The notes below the pieces were generated by a model. The model did not search any database. It was not told the origin of the DNA and saw nothing but the letters and a program-made list of their open reading frames with translations. The position numbers were made by a program, and so were the translations under genes. A stretch of 64,000 nucleotides of DNA, from contig CAKSJP010000001.1 in the NCBI GenBank assembly GCA_934463425.1, positions 1 through 64,000 of the forward strand. Direction: 5' to 3'. The DNA comes from an uncultured Ruminococcus sp. (GTDB taxonomy: Bacteria; Bacillota; Clostridia; Oscillospirales; Ruminococcaceae). Positions 14,443 through 23,602 of the stretch are shown here, piece by piece (position 1 is the first letter of the stretch; each line of letters starts with the position of its first letter).

Positions 14443-16710
14443 ATGGCGAAAAAGACAAGAAATCCGTTGAACCGTCGGCTGCCGCGGGAACTGAAAAGCG
14501 AACTGGGAAAATATTTGGTAATCTTCTTGTTCTTTATCATGTCGATTTCTCTGGTTTCCGGCTTTTTGGTGGCTGATAACAGCCTGATTGCTTCCTATAA
14601 TGAAAGCTTTGACAAGTACAGCATCGAGGACGGCAACTTTGAGTACGCAGAAGAGGCCGCAGAGGATGCAATAAGCGCCGCCGAGAAAGACGGCAAGGTC
14701 AAGATCTATCCGAACTTCTATAAGGAAGAGAAAACGGATGATTTTGACAGTACATTCCGTGTATTCGGAGAACGCAAGGAGATCGATAAGGTTTGCCTTC
14801 TGGATGGCGAAATGCCTTCCGGTGAGAAGGATGTTGCCGTAGACCGCTTGTATGCCAAAAACCATGACCTGGAGATCGGCGATACCTTTGGAGTGGCAGG
14901 AGAAACGCTGAATATTACCGGTATTGTGGCACTTTCTGATTATTCTGCACTGTTTCAGAACACCTCGGATATGATGTTCGACAACGATAAATTCGGTGTC
15001 GGCGTGATGACTGATGACGGCTTTGCAGCATTGCGGGACAACCACATCCACTACAGCTACAGCTGGCTGTATGATGACTCGCCGGAGAATGACGGCGAAG
15101 CAAAGGATATGGCAGAAGATCTGATGCCGATTCTGGGGCAGAATGGCGTGCTGACTAACTTCCTGCCGGAATATCTGAACCAGGCGATCATCTTTACCGG
15201 AGATGACATGGGCGGCGATAAGTCCATGATTATGGCGTTCCTGTACATTGTTGTGATAATTCTGGCATTTGTGTTTTCCATTACCATTTCCAACAACATT
15301 ACCAAAGAGGCGAATGTCATTGGTACGCTGCGCGCTTCCGGTTATTCCCGGGGAGAGATGGTGCGGCATTATATCATTATGCCGATGCTGGTTCTTCTTG
15401 TAGCGGCAATCGTCGGCAATATTTTAGGCTACACTTTACTGGAACAGGTATTTGCTGACCAGTATCTGGGCAGCTATAGTCTGCCGACCTACGAGGTGCT
15501 GCTGAATCCGGAGGCGTTCCTGCTGACCACACTGATTCCTTTGGTGCTGCTGTTCCTCATCAACTTTGTCATGCTGACTGTAAAAATGCGTATTTCACCG
15601 CTGCAGTTTATTCGGCGAGATCTGACAAAGCGGAAAAAGAAAAAGGCGTTCCGTCTGAATACTCGCATTCCGATCATGCGTCGTTTTCAGCTGCGTGTGA
15701 TTTTCCAGAATCTGCCGAACCATGTCATGATCTTTTTCGGTGTCTTTTTTGCGAACTTTATTCTCATGTTCGGCTTGATTCTGCATCCGATGATGACACA
15801 TTTCCAGGACATGGTGACAGATCATGTGTTGTCTGCTTATCAATATGTGCTGAAAACGCCGATGGAAACAGCAGAATCGGACGCAGAAAAGTTTTGCCTC
15901 AGCAGTCTGGACACACTGGGAGAGGAACGCAGCAGCGAAGGTGTTTCCCTGTATGGTGTAGAGCCGGACAGCAAGTATGTGAAACTGGATGTTTCGGAGG
16001 ATGAGGTGGAGATCTCCAGTGCATATTCTGAAAAGTACGGCGTAGAAAAGGGCGATACCATCACGCTGAAAGATCCGTACGGCAGCAGCAAGTATCAATT
16101 CAAGGTCGGCGGTGTTTATGATTATCCGTCCACCATTGCTGTGTTTATGGATCGCAGTCTTTACAATGAGACATTTGATAAGGATGAGACCTACTTCAAT
16201 GCGTACTTTTCAGATGAAGAGATCACAGACATTGATGACGCTGCAATCGCTACTGAGATCACGGTAGATGATCTGACAAAGACATCCCGTCAGCTGATCC
16301 GTTCTATGGGCAGCATGATGAACTTGTTCCTGGTATTTGGTTCGCTGATGTTCATTCTGATTTTGTACCTGCTGTCGAAGATCATCATTGAGAAAAATGC
16401 ACAGTCGATTTCTATGGTAAAGATCCTGGGCTATAACAACCGGGAAATCAACCGGATCTATCTGCATTCCACCACAATTGTAGTACTGCTTTGCATTCTG
16501 CTCACTGTACCGCTCTGCAATTGGGTGATGGCAGAGGTAATGAAGATCGTGTTCTTTGAATATTCCGGCTGGATCGTTTATTACGTTCCTGCGGTGACAT
16601 ATGTTAAAGTCATTGCCGCCGGCGTAATTTGCTATGCGGTTGTAGCATTCCTGCTGAATCACAAGGTGAAAAAGATCCCGATGGGCGACGCACTGAAAAA
16701 TGTAGAATAA
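14443..16710 (+). CDS. FtsX-like ABC transporter permease
   Basis: A 755-residue permease with one N-terminal membrane segment (about 25-45), a large extracytoplasmic domain and three segments around residues 265-390. A second half repeats this pattern, with a hydrophobic segment near 425-445, an extracytoplasmic domain and three C-terminal segments. This is the duplicated FtsX layout. It partners with the ATPase immediately upstream (three-base gap) to form a MacB-like transporter that probably moves lipids, peptides or lipoproteins rather than ions. Confidence 0.85.
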   Translation: MAKKTRNPLNRRLPRELKSELGKYLVIFLFFIMSISLVSGFLVADNSLIASYNESFDKYSIEDGNFEYAEEAAEDAISAAEKDGKVKIYPNFYKEEKTDDFDSTFRVFGERKEIDKVCLLDGEMPSGEKDVAVDRLYAKNHDLEIGDTFGVAGETLNITGIVALSDYSALFQNTSDMMFDNDKFGVGVMTDDGFAALRDNHIHYSYSWLYDDSPENDGEAKDMAEDLMPILGQNGVLTNFLPEYLNQAIIFTGDDMGGDKSMIMAFLYIVVIILAFVFSITISNNITKEANVIGTLRASGYSRGEMVRHYIIMPMLVLLVAAIVGNILGYTLLEQVFADQYLGSYSLPTYEVLLNPEAFLLTTLIPLVLLFLINFVMLTVKMRISPLQFIRRDLTKRKKKKAFRLNTRIPIMRRFQLRVIFQNLPNHVMIFFGVFFANFILMFGLILHPMMTHFQDMVTDHVLSAYQYVLKTPMETAESDAEKFCLSSLDTLGEERSSEGVSLYGVEPDSKYVKLDVSEDEVEISSAYSEKYGVEKGDTITLKDPYGSSKYQFKVGGVYDYPSTIAVFMDRSLYNETFDKDETYFNAYFSDEEITDIDDAAIATEITVDDLTKTSRQLIRSMGSMMNLFLVFGSLMFILILYLLSKIIIEKNAQSISMVKILGYNNREINRIYLHSTTIVVLLCILLTVPLCNWVMAEVMKIVFFEYSGWIVYYVPAVTYVKVIAAGVICYAVVAFLLNHKVKKIPMGDALKNVE

Positions 16711-16742
16711 GGCGGCATTGTGACTTAGATTGCATGCTCCAA

Positions 16743-16788
16743 AAAAGCAAAATTCCCCGAAGGCAGCCTTCGGGGAATTTTGTTTCTA
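16743..16788. terminator. Bidirectional terminator between the ABC and AraC/MATE units
   Basis: AAAATTCCCCGAAGG pairs with CCTTCGGGGAATTTT around a three-base loop. It has T-rich tails on both strands and separates convergent genes. Confidence 0.85.
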
Positions 16789-16821
16789 TCAAAGCGGGAT
16801 TGTAACGTTCTGGTTTCCTGC

Positions 16822-17709
16822 TTACCGCCGCTGCTGCTTTCGCAGCCGATAATCCGACGGGGTACAGCCGATTGCCTTGCGGAATGTTTCTGTAAAGTAA
16901 CTGGAACCGCTGAAACCACACTGCATGGCGATCTCCGTAACGCTGAGATCCGGGTTTGCCAAGAGCTCCACGCTTTTGGAGATGCGGTATTCCGTCAAAT
17001 AGGCGTTTGGTGTCTGGTTCAGATATTCTTTAAAGATAGAACAGCAGCTGCTGCGGCAGACATAACCGGCTGCGGCAATGTCCTGCAATGCAATTTTGCT
17101 GCTGTATTTTTGCTGGATAAAGCCCACCATTTTATGCATGGCCTCCAGGCGCTTGCTGTCATTGGGCTCCCACGGCTCTGCGTTGTTCTGGATCAGATTC
17201 CACAGGGAGTAGCAAATGCGGAAAATACAGCCGAATAATTGCAGCGGATATCCGCTTTGCTGTGCTGCGGCACACTGAAACATTTCAGCAACCTGCGTGA
17301 TAACCGCCTTTTCTGCGGCGATCTCCGGGTGGAGGATAAGATAAGGCGGTGCGTGGTGAATCACATCATCCAACAATTCCTTGGTTGTGGGATTGGTAGC
17401 AAGAGACGGCGGAAACAGCACACAGTCATATACCCATTTGCTGGATTCCTCCCAAAAGCCGTAGTGCATCTGTCCGGAATTGACGAAGATCATCTGCCCC
17501 GGCAGCAGCTTGCACTGTTCTCCGTTGACGCTGTACCACATGGGTGCGTTTTTTACATGGATAAACTCAAACTCTGTGTGCCAATGATTTACAATAGAGA
17601 GGGAGGGATAGTCTTCCTGGGAAAAGCGGGAGGCCTTGATAGGCAGATTCGGAACATTATATTGGATGATCTCAGATTTGTTGTCGGTCAGTTCCAGTGC
17701 ATTATACAT
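16822..17709 (-). CDS. AraC family transcriptional regulator
   Basis: A 295-residue protein with an N-terminal cupin-type sensing domain (NHWHTEFEFIHV, LLPGQMIFVNSGQMH) and a C-terminal double helix-turn-helix (about 190-290) ending in the AraC signature VTEIAMQCGFSGSSYFTETFRKAIGCTPSDYR. It probably senses a small molecule and controls the MATE transporter located 18 bases upstream in the same transcript. The effector is unknown. Confidence 0.88.
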   Translation of the reverse strand: MYNALELTDNKSEIIQYNVPNLPIKASRFSQEDYPSLSIVNHWHTEFEFIHVKNAPMWYSVNGEQCKLLPGQMIFVNSGQMHYGFWEESSKWVYDCVLFPPSLATNPTTKELLDDVIHHAPPYLILHPEIAAEKAVITQVAEMFQCAAAQQSGYPLQLFGCIFRICYSLWNLIQNNAEPWEPNDSKRLEAMHKMVGFIQQKYSSKIALQDIAAAGYVCRSSCCSIFKEYLNQTPNAYLTEYRISKSVELLANPDLSVTEIAMQCGFSGSSYFTETFRKAIGCTPSDYRLRKQQRR

Positions 17710-17727
17710 GAAAGACTCCTTCGGTTC

Positions 17728-19122
17728 TTAAGCGGCTGCCTGTGCCACGGTTTCAGATTCTATGTTTTTTTCCTGTCTGGTCAGATTCTTGACCCAGCGA
17801 TATTTGCGATAGTTTTTCAGCACTGCCGGGAGCTTGATGATCTCATCGATATTGATCAGAAGGTATACTGTCAGCACCGGAAGCTTCAGCACAAATGCTG
17901 CGATCAGACCGATGGGAACGGTGATGCACCACATGGTGATGCCATCACAGATAAAGCCGAATTTGGAGTCACCGCCTGCGGCAAAGATACCGGAAATCAC
18001 AGTCATGTTAATGGATTTTCCTGCAACATAGTAGGAGCAGACCACCAGCATCACGCGGAGATATTCTTTTGCGGTGTCAGTCAGCGTGGAAAACAGCGGC
18101 GTAAAGGGAATGACACCCAGAATGATCACACCGGCGATCGCGCCTGCAATAATCGAAGTTTTGGAGAGCTTTCTGCCGTATTCCTTTGCCTTCTCCAGTT
18201 CGCCCTGTCCCAGAAGGCTTCCGACCATAATGCCGCTTGCTGTAGCAATGCCAGTGCAGAAGCAGATGACCAGATTCTTTACGATGTTTGCGATGGAGTT
18301 TGCTGCCGCAGCATCACTGCCCATGTGTCCCATGATCACGGAGTACATGGTGAAGCCCAGTCCCCACATCAGCTCGTCGCCCAGGATCGGTGCGGTGTAT
18401 TTCCAGAAGTCGCGGAGCAGTACCTTGTCCGGACGAAAAGCCCATTTCAGCCGGATCTTGATGCTGTCTTTTTTCAGCATGACCAGAAGTGCCCACGCCA
18501 GCTCAATGACCTTTGCAATTACCGTTGCAATCGCAGCCCCGGCAATGCCCATTTCCGGGAAGAAGCCGATGCCGAAAATAAAACATGCGTTCAAAATGAT
18601 GTTGATGACAACGGATACAGAGCTGATTACCGCACTCAGTACAGCGCTTCCGCAGTTCTTTAGGATGCAGAGGTAAATCTGCGAAATACTCAGCAGCAGG
18701 TAAGAGATTCCTACAACCCGGAGATACTCTACACCGTCTGCAATCAGTACCGGATCAGAAGCAAATGCGCGCATCAGCAGCTCCGGAAAAAAGGTTGCCC
18801 CGATGGTAAACGGAAGAGACAGCAGCACGGAAAATGCCAGACCGATACCCAGAGTTTTTTCCACTGCCTTTTGATTTCGGATGCCCCAGTATTGTGCGGC
18901 AAAAATGGAGACACCTGCTGTGATCGCAAACAAAAACAGGGAGTATACAAACTGTATCTGTCCCGCCAGAGAAACAGCCGACAAGGCATCCTGGCTGACA
19001 AAACCCAGCATAAATGCGTCAGAGGCATTGACAAGTGCCATCATCAACTGCTGCAGGGAAATAGGAATCATGAGGTGCAGTAGTTTTTTGCGAAATTCTG
19101 CACGATTGGTCTGCGCTGTCAT
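17728..19122 (-). CDS. MATE family efflux transporter
   Basis: A 464-residue protein with 12 predicted membrane segments and the MATE hallmarks near the first helix (PISLQQLMMALVNASDAFMLG) and in the second half (GDELMWGLGFTMYSVIMGHMG). It is likely a cation-coupled exporter of organic compounds. An in-frame start at 19191 is rejected because AAAGGAG precedes the ATG at 19122. It is the first gene of a MATE-araC transcript, and the roughly 240-base leader contains a large palindrome. Confidence 0.88.
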   Translation of the reverse strand: MTAQTNRAEFRKKLLHLMIPISLQQLMMALVNASDAFMLGFVSQDALSAVSLAGQIQFVYSLFLFAITAGVSIFAAQYWGIRNQKAVEKTLGIGLAFSVLLSLPFTIGATFFPELLMRAFASDPVLIADGVEYLRVVGISYLLLSISQIYLCILKNCGSAVLSAVISSVSVVINIILNACFIFGIGFFPEMGIAGAAIATVIAKVIELAWALLVMLKKDSIKIRLKWAFRPDKVLLRDFWKYTAPILGDELMWGLGFTMYSVIMGHMGSDAAAANSIANIVKNLVICFCTGIATASGIMVGSLLGQGELEKAKEYGRKLSKTSIIAGAIAGVIILGVIPFTPLFSTLTDTAKEYLRVMLVVCSYYVAGKSINMTVISGIFAAGGDSKFGFICDGITMWCITVPIGLIAAFVLKLPVLTVYLLINIDEIIKLPAVLKNYRKYRWVKNLTRQEKNIESETVAQAAA

Positions 19123-19325
19123 AAAATCAATCTCCTTTATCCAGAGTGTATTTATACAAAAATGTTCGGCTGACAGCTTGGCATATGACACGCTGTTCTC
19201 CGATTTCGAATGATATTATAAGACAAAGAAAACCCGATTTCTATAACATTCAGCCGAATCATTATAACAATCGTACAAATCTATAGAGGATGGAAAATGC
19301 TTTGCAGAATATGTGGTATCGATTC

Positions 19326-19354
19326 CAAAATCATGCACAATTTGTACGATTTTG
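19326..19354. promoter_or_regulatory. 29-base palindrome in the MATE leader, possible operator
   Basis: CAAAATC (19326-19332) and GATTTTG (19348-19354) bracket a further imperfect inverted repeat centred on CAATTTG. A matching half-site, AATCGTACAAAT, recurs at 19269-19280. The palindrome lies just after the expected transcription start, fitting a binding site for the cotranscribed AraC regulator or another repressor. Confidence 0.5.
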
Positions 19355-19365
19355 ATATCGCTTTG

Positions 19366-19394
19366 ATTATACCGTAAAAATATCTGCCTGTCAA
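19366..19394 (-). promoter_or_regulatory. Promoter of the MATE-araC unit
   Basis: On the minus strand TTGACA (19389-19394) and TATAAT (19366-19371) with a 17-base spacer. Confidence 0.85.
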
Positions 19395-19447
19395 GGCGAC
19401 CGGAAAAACAAATTTCAGAAGGTGCGCATATCTTTGCACAGTTCACC

Positions 19448-19476
19448 TTGAAAAAAACTCGGAATTGTGATATACT
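19448..19476 (+). promoter_or_regulatory. Promoter of the cobalamin operon beginning with cbiA
   Basis: TTGAAA (19448-19453), 17 bases, TATACT (19471-19476). The leader to the ATG at 19523 is only about 40 bases, too short for a cobalamin riboswitch, and none is visible. Confidence 0.75.
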
Positions 19477-19522
19477 ATGTTTAGAAATCTGGTTTCACTT
19501 TTGAGAAAGGAGCTTTTTTCAG

Positions 19523-20893
19523 ATGCAGAGAGCGATTCCGCGGCTGCTGATCAGTGCAGCCGGCAGCGGTGCTGGAAAGACAACGGTTACCGCGGCACTT
19601 CTTGCAGCACTTTGTGACCGCGGCCTTTGTGTCCAGAGCCTGAAATGCGGGCCGGACTATATCGACCCCATGTTTCACAGCCATATTACCGGGCGGCAGA
19701 CATATCACGCAGACCCGTTTTTTCTGACGCAGGATGCTATGACAAAACTGGTTGCTCGTGTCAGCGCAGATGCGGACTGCACGATCCTGGAGGGCGCAAT
19801 GGGTTACTACGACGGCATACAGAGCACCTCAGAAGCAAGCGCCTATACTGTATCAGACTGGCTCCAAACACCTACGCTGCTGGTGCTTTCTCCTCAGGGG
19901 ATGGGCTGTTCCGCAGCTGCGGTCTGCCGCGGCTTTCAGACATTTCGCACACCAAATCCCATCTGCGGTATTCTGTTGAACCGCGTCCGAAGCGGAATGT
20001 ATTCCTATTATAAAAACTTGTTGGAACGCGAAACGGGTCTGCCGGTACTGGGCTATTTGCCGGAATTGCCGGAAGTCCAGTTGGAAAGCCGCCATCTGGG
20101 ACTTATGACTGCCGGAGAAGTGGCAGATTTGGACAAAAAGATCCGGCTCTTGGGAAAGACTGCGGCGGAGACCATACAACTAGAGCAGCTTCTGACGTTG
20201 GCACAAAACGCACCGCCCCTCCCGGAACTGCCCAAGCCGAAAAAATCCGCTGCATCTTTTCGGTTGGGCGTAGCGCGAGATAAGGCATTTTGCTTTACCT
20301 ATGCAGAAAATCTGGAGCTTCTGGAGCAGTGCGGCGCAGAACTGGTGTATTTTTCTCCGATGGAAGATGCTGTGCTCTCGGAGGAACTGGATGGTTTGTA
20401 TTTCTGCGGCGGCTATCCGGAGCTGTATTTGCCGCAGCTGAGCGGAAACCATTCCTTTTTGCAGTCACTCCGCCGTCTTGCAAAAAATGGTATCCCGATC
20501 TGGGGTGAGTGCGGCGGCTTCTTGTATTTGCAGGAGTCGATGACGGGGGCAGACGGTGCTTGTTATCCCTTGGCAGGACTTTTGCCGGGGACTTCTCATA
20601 TGGGAAAGCGGCTGTGCCGTTTTGGCTATGTGACGCTGACTGCGCAGACAGACACGATCCTGGGGCGTGCAGGCACAACCATCCGTGCCCATGAATTTCA
20701 CTATGCAGACAGCACAGAAAATGGCAATGCCTTTTTGGTGCAGCGTCCCGGCGGAAAATGCTGGGAAGCTGTGCAGTCTGTCGGACGGATCACCGCCGGA
20801 TTTCCGCATTTGTATTTCCCGTCCAATCCGGAAGTGCCGTCCAACTTTGCGGCACAGTGTCAGGCATACCGAAAGGAGCGGATGTCATGCTGA
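19523..20893 (+). CDS. cbiA: Cobyrinate a,c-diamide synthase
   Basis: A 456-residue glutamine amidotransferase that amidates the a and c side chains of cobyrinate. It has an N-terminal P-loop (SAAGSGAGKTTVT) in a dethiobiotin-synthetase-like ATPase domain and a C-terminal class I glutaminase domain with the catalytic cysteine in IWGECGGFLYL. Length is normal. AAAGGAG lies ten bases before the ATG. It is the first gene of a 15-gene cobalamin operon, and its end overlaps cobU by seven bases. Confidence 0.94.
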   Translation: MQRAIPRLLISAAGSGAGKTTVTAALLAALCDRGLCVQSLKCGPDYIDPMFHSHITGRQTYHADPFFLTQDAMTKLVARVSADADCTILEGAMGYYDGIQSTSEASAYTVSDWLQTPTLLVLSPQGMGCSAAAVCRGFQTFRTPNPICGILLNRVRSGMYSYYKNLLERETGLPVLGYLPELPEVQLESRHLGLMTAGEVADLDKKIRLLGKTAAETIQLEQLLTLAQNAPPLPELPKPKKSAASFRLGVARDKAFCFTYAENLELLEQCGAELVYFSPMEDAVLSEELDGLYFCGGYPELYLPQLSGNHSFLQSLRRLAKNGIPIWGECGGFLYLQESMTGADGACYPLAGLLPGTSHMGKRLCRFGYVTLTAQTDTILGRAGTTIRAHEFHYADSTENGNAFLVQRPGGKCWEAVQSVGRITAGFPHLYFPSNPEVPSNFAAQCQAYRKERMSC

Positions 20894-21459
20894 TCTTGGT
20901 CACAGGCGGCAGCGGCAGCGGCAAGTCTCAACTGGCAGAACAGGTCAGCATGGCGCTGAAGCGAGAACCGTTTCTTTACATTGCCACGATGCAGGTATGG
21001 GATGCGGAGTGCAAAGCGAGAATCGCGCGGCATCGGCAGCAGCGTGCCGGAAAAGGTTTTCAGACGATCGAAGCGCCATCCCGTCTGGCAGAAGCGGCGG
21101 CAGCGTTAAAACCGGGCGGAACTGCGCTGCTGGAATGCCTCAGCAATCTGGTCGCAAATGAGCAGTTTGGCGGCAGCGGCGGCGATCCGGTACAGACGAT
21201 TTGGAAAGGAATTGGTGTACTGCGCCAAAATACACAGCATCTGGTTATCGTGACCAACGAGGTGTTTTCAGACGGTACGCCGCCGGATCGCGCCATGCAG
21301 CAGTATCTGCAAAACCTGGGAAAGCTCAACTGCGCCATTGCCGCACAGGCAGACGTGGTGATCGAGTGCTGTGCCGGAATGCCGGTGCTCTGGAAAGGAG
21401 GAATACAATATGATAAAATCATGGCTGGAATCAATGCTGATCGCACTTTCCATGTATAG
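20887..21459 (+). CDS. cobU: Adenosylcobinamide kinase/guanylyltransferase
   Basis: A 190-residue CobU protein that phosphorylates adenosylcobinamide and activates it with GTP. It has P-loop GGSGSGKS, RIARHRQQR containing the guanylylated histidine, LLECLSNLVAN and VTNEVFSDG. The ATG at 20887 is preferred (GGAG eight bases before) over longer in-frame options. Its 3' end overlaps cobS by 50 bases, unusually long even for this compact operon. A second, degenerate CobU-like gene lies after cobS. Confidence 0.9.
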   Translation: MLILVTGGSGSGKSQLAEQVSMALKREPFLYIATMQVWDAECKARIARHRQQRAGKGFQTIEAPSRLAEAAAALKPGGTALLECLSNLVANEQFGGSGGDPVQTIWKGIGVLRQNTQHLVIVTNEVFSDGTPPDRAMQQYLQNLGKLNCAIAAQADVVIECCAGMPVLWKGGIQYDKIMAGINADRTFHV

Positions 21460-22189
21460 TGCACTTCCGGTGAAATGTCTGAACTGGACAGAAAAGAACC
21501 TGCGGAATGCAATGGTATTCTTTCCGTTGGTCGGGCTGCTCTGCGGCGCAGGGCTCTGGGCGGTCTGGACGGTGTGCGGCTTGCTCCATGTGGGAAGCGT
21601 CCTGTTCGGCGCACTGGCGGTGCTTTGCGGCGTGTTGATTACCGGCGGCATTCACCTGGATGGATTTTGTGACACAGCAGATGCACTTTATTCCCGGCGG
21701 CCGCAGGAGGAAAAACTGCGCATTCTGAAAGACCCGAACTGCGGTCCTTTTGCTGTATTCAGCGTAATACTGGTACTGCTGATCTGCTTCGGAGCATATG
21801 TGCAGCTGTATCAGACGCAGGGGAGAAGTGTTATCTGGCTGCTGACCGGAGGCTTTGTCATGTCACGGTGTCTCAGCGGAATTGCAGTTACCACGCTGCC
21901 GATTGCGCCCTCCAGTTCTCTGGTGAAAACCTTTGGGGAGAGCGCAGGAAAGCATGTCCGGGTACTGCTTGTGATAATATACGGCATCATAGGATTGCTT
22001 CTGGTTTGGTTCTGGGGATGGCTGGCAGTCGCTTTAACCTGGATCTCGCTGATCGTTTTTTACGGTTGTTCCCATATGGCAAAAAAGCAGTTCGGCGGCA
22101 TTACCGGCGATCTGGCAGGCTTTTTTCTGGTGCTGTGCGAAACCGCGTATGTGTTGGGTGCGGCGCTGTTGGGAGGTGTTCTGGCATGA
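21410..22189 (+). CDS. cobS: Adenosylcobinamide-GDP ribazoletransferase (cobalamin synthase)
   Basis: A 259-residue integral membrane enzyme that joins AdoCbi-GDP to alpha-ribazole (phosphate), the final assembly step. It shows the conserved GGIHLDGFCDTADAL motif and several hydrophobic segments. AAAGGAGG (21394-21400) fixes the start at 21410. It overlaps cobU upstream and shares ATGA with the next gene. Confidence 0.94.
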   Translation: MIKSWLESMLIALSMYSALPVKCLNWTEKNLRNAMVFFPLVGLLCGAGLWAVWTVCGLLHVGSVLFGALAVLCGVLITGGIHLDGFCDTADALYSRRPQEEKLRILKDPNCGPFAVFSVILVLLICFGAYVQLYQTQGRSVIWLLTGGFVMSRCLSGIAVTTLPIAPSSSLVKTFGESAGKHVRVLLVIIYGIIGLLLVWFWGWLAVALTWISLIVFYGCSHMAKKQFGGITGDLAGFFLVLCETAYVLGAALLGGVLA

Positions 22190-22572
22190 AACTGATTCTG
22201 GGCGGCTATGCCAACGGCAGAACTGCATACGCCATGCAAAAATACCATCTGACCGAATTGGACTGCTTTGATGCGGCGGTGCAGCCTTTGACACAATGGC
22301 AGGGACAGCGGCTGATCCTCCATGCGGAGCAGCTGGCGGTTTTCTGGCTGGCAGAGGGAGAATCCCCTTGTACGGCGGTGCGTCCGTGGCTAGAGCGGTG
22401 GCATGATGCCATTTGTATTACACAAGAGGTAGGCTGCGGACTTGTTCCGATCACAGCAGAGCAGAGGCAGCAGCGCGAAGCGATCGGCCGTTTCAACACA
22501 TTTCTCGCAGAACATGCCGAAACGGTGGAAAGAGTCTGCTGCGGCATCGGCATGATGCTCAAAGGAGCGTGA
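22186..22572 (+). CDS. Truncated CobU-like protein with degenerate P-loop
   Basis: A 128-residue protein. The N-terminal ILGGYANGRTAYA aligns with the CobU P-loop region (GGxxSGKS) but lacks the Gly-Lys-Ser needed to bind phosphate. The IARHR histidine motif is absent. The C-terminal EVGCGLVP...GRFNTFLAEHAETVERVCCGIGMMLKG matches the CobU C-terminus closely. It is therefore probably not a kinase by itself and may be a regulatory or structural partner of the intact CobU. It overlaps cobS by four bases and lies four bases before cbiB, so it is maintained in the operon. Confidence 0.75.
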   Translation: MKLILGGYANGRTAYAMQKYHLTELDCFDAAVQPLTQWQGQRLILHAEQLAVFWLAEGESPCTAVRPWLERWHDAICITQEVGCGLVPITAEQRQQREAIGRFNTFLAEHAETVERVCCGIGMMLKGA

Positions 22573-22576
22573 GAAC

Positions 22577-23548
22577 ATGTGGATTCTGCTGAGTGTCTGC
22601 CTGGGCTTTTTACTGGATCTCTGCCTGGGCGATCCGCACTGGATGCCGCATCCGGTGGTGCTGATCGGAAAAAGCATTTCTCGTCTGGAAAAATTTCTCC
22701 GCCGAAAGTTTCCGCAAACACCGGAGGGAGAGCATCGTGCCGGTATGCTCCTGGCAATCTGTATCCCGGCGGGCTGCTTTGTACTGTCTTTAGGGATCCT
22801 GGCTCTGGCATACTGTATTTCATTCTGGCTGTGGTTTGCACTGCATACCTTCTGGGCATACCAGATCCTGGCGGCGCGCTGTCTGGAACGGGAAAGCCAA
22901 AAGGTTTACTGCCTTCTGGCTGCCGGAGATCTGCCGGGTGCAAGAGTGCAGCTTTCTTATCTGGTAGGCCGTGAAACCTCACAGCTGACCGCGGAAGAGG
23001 TGACAAAGGCATGTGTGGAAACGGTTGCCGAAAACACTTCTGACGGCGTGACAGCGCCTTTGTTTTACCTGCTGCTGGGCGGAGTGCCTCTTGGGTTTTG
23101 CTATAAGGCAGTAAACACTCTGGACTCCATGGTGGGCTATCGGAATGCCCGGTACCTGCACTTCGGCAGAGCTTCTGCCCGCCTGGATGATGCGGCAAAC
23201 TGGCTTCCGGCTCGTGTCTGCGGTCTGCTTTTCACAGTTTCTGCCTGCATTCTGGGCTTAAACGGAAAAAACGCCTGGCGAATATTCTGCCGTGACCGGA
23301 ACAATCACCTTTCCCCCAATTCCGCCCAGACAGAATCCGCCGCGGCGGGTGCGTTGGAGATTCAGCTGGGCGGAACCCATGTGTATTTTGGGGAAACGGT
23401 GGAAAAGCCGACCATCGGAGAGGCGCTTCGCCCGGCAGAACCGGAGGATATTTCCCGAACCAACGGTATGATGCTGGCGACATCGGGGCTTTCTCTGCTG
23501 CTGTTTGGCGTGATCCGGATGGTATTTCTTTGGATTTGCGGCAATTAA
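22577..23548 (+). CDS. cbiB: Adenosylcobinamide-phosphate synthase
   Basis: A 323-residue membrane protein that attaches aminopropanol (phosphate) to adenosylcobyric acid. It opens with the family hallmark FLLDLCLGDPHWMPHPVVLIGK and contains ETVAENTSDGVTAPLFY and NTLDSMVGYRNARY. Length is typical. Start ATG with AAAGGAG upstream. Confidence 0.94.
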   Translation: MWILLSVCLGFLLDLCLGDPHWMPHPVVLIGKSISRLEKFLRRKFPQTPEGEHRAGMLLAICIPAGCFVLSLGILALAYCISFWLWFALHTFWAYQILAARCLERESQKVYCLLAAGDLPGARVQLSYLVGRETSQLTAEEVTKACVETVAENTSDGVTAPLFYLLLGGVPLGFCYKAVNTLDSMVGYRNARYLHFGRASARLDDAANWLPARVCGLLFTVSACILGLNGKNAWRIFCRDRNNHLSPNSAQTESAAAGALEIQLGGTHVYFGETVEKPTIGEALRPAEPEDISRTNGMMLATSGLSLLLFGVIRMVFLWICGN

Positions 23549-23602
23549 AGGCAACACAATTTGAACACGTGCAAGCTCTTCATTTAGACAGGAGGTGGCG
23601 CT

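Noticed and set aside
13867..15369. 500-codon minus-strand frame across the ABC genes
   Set aside because: It crosses the junction of two well-supported plus-strand genes and has no recognisable domain.
17239..18663. 474-codon plus-strand frame opposite MATE and AraC genes
   Set aside because: Spans two clear minus-strand genes; shadow composition.
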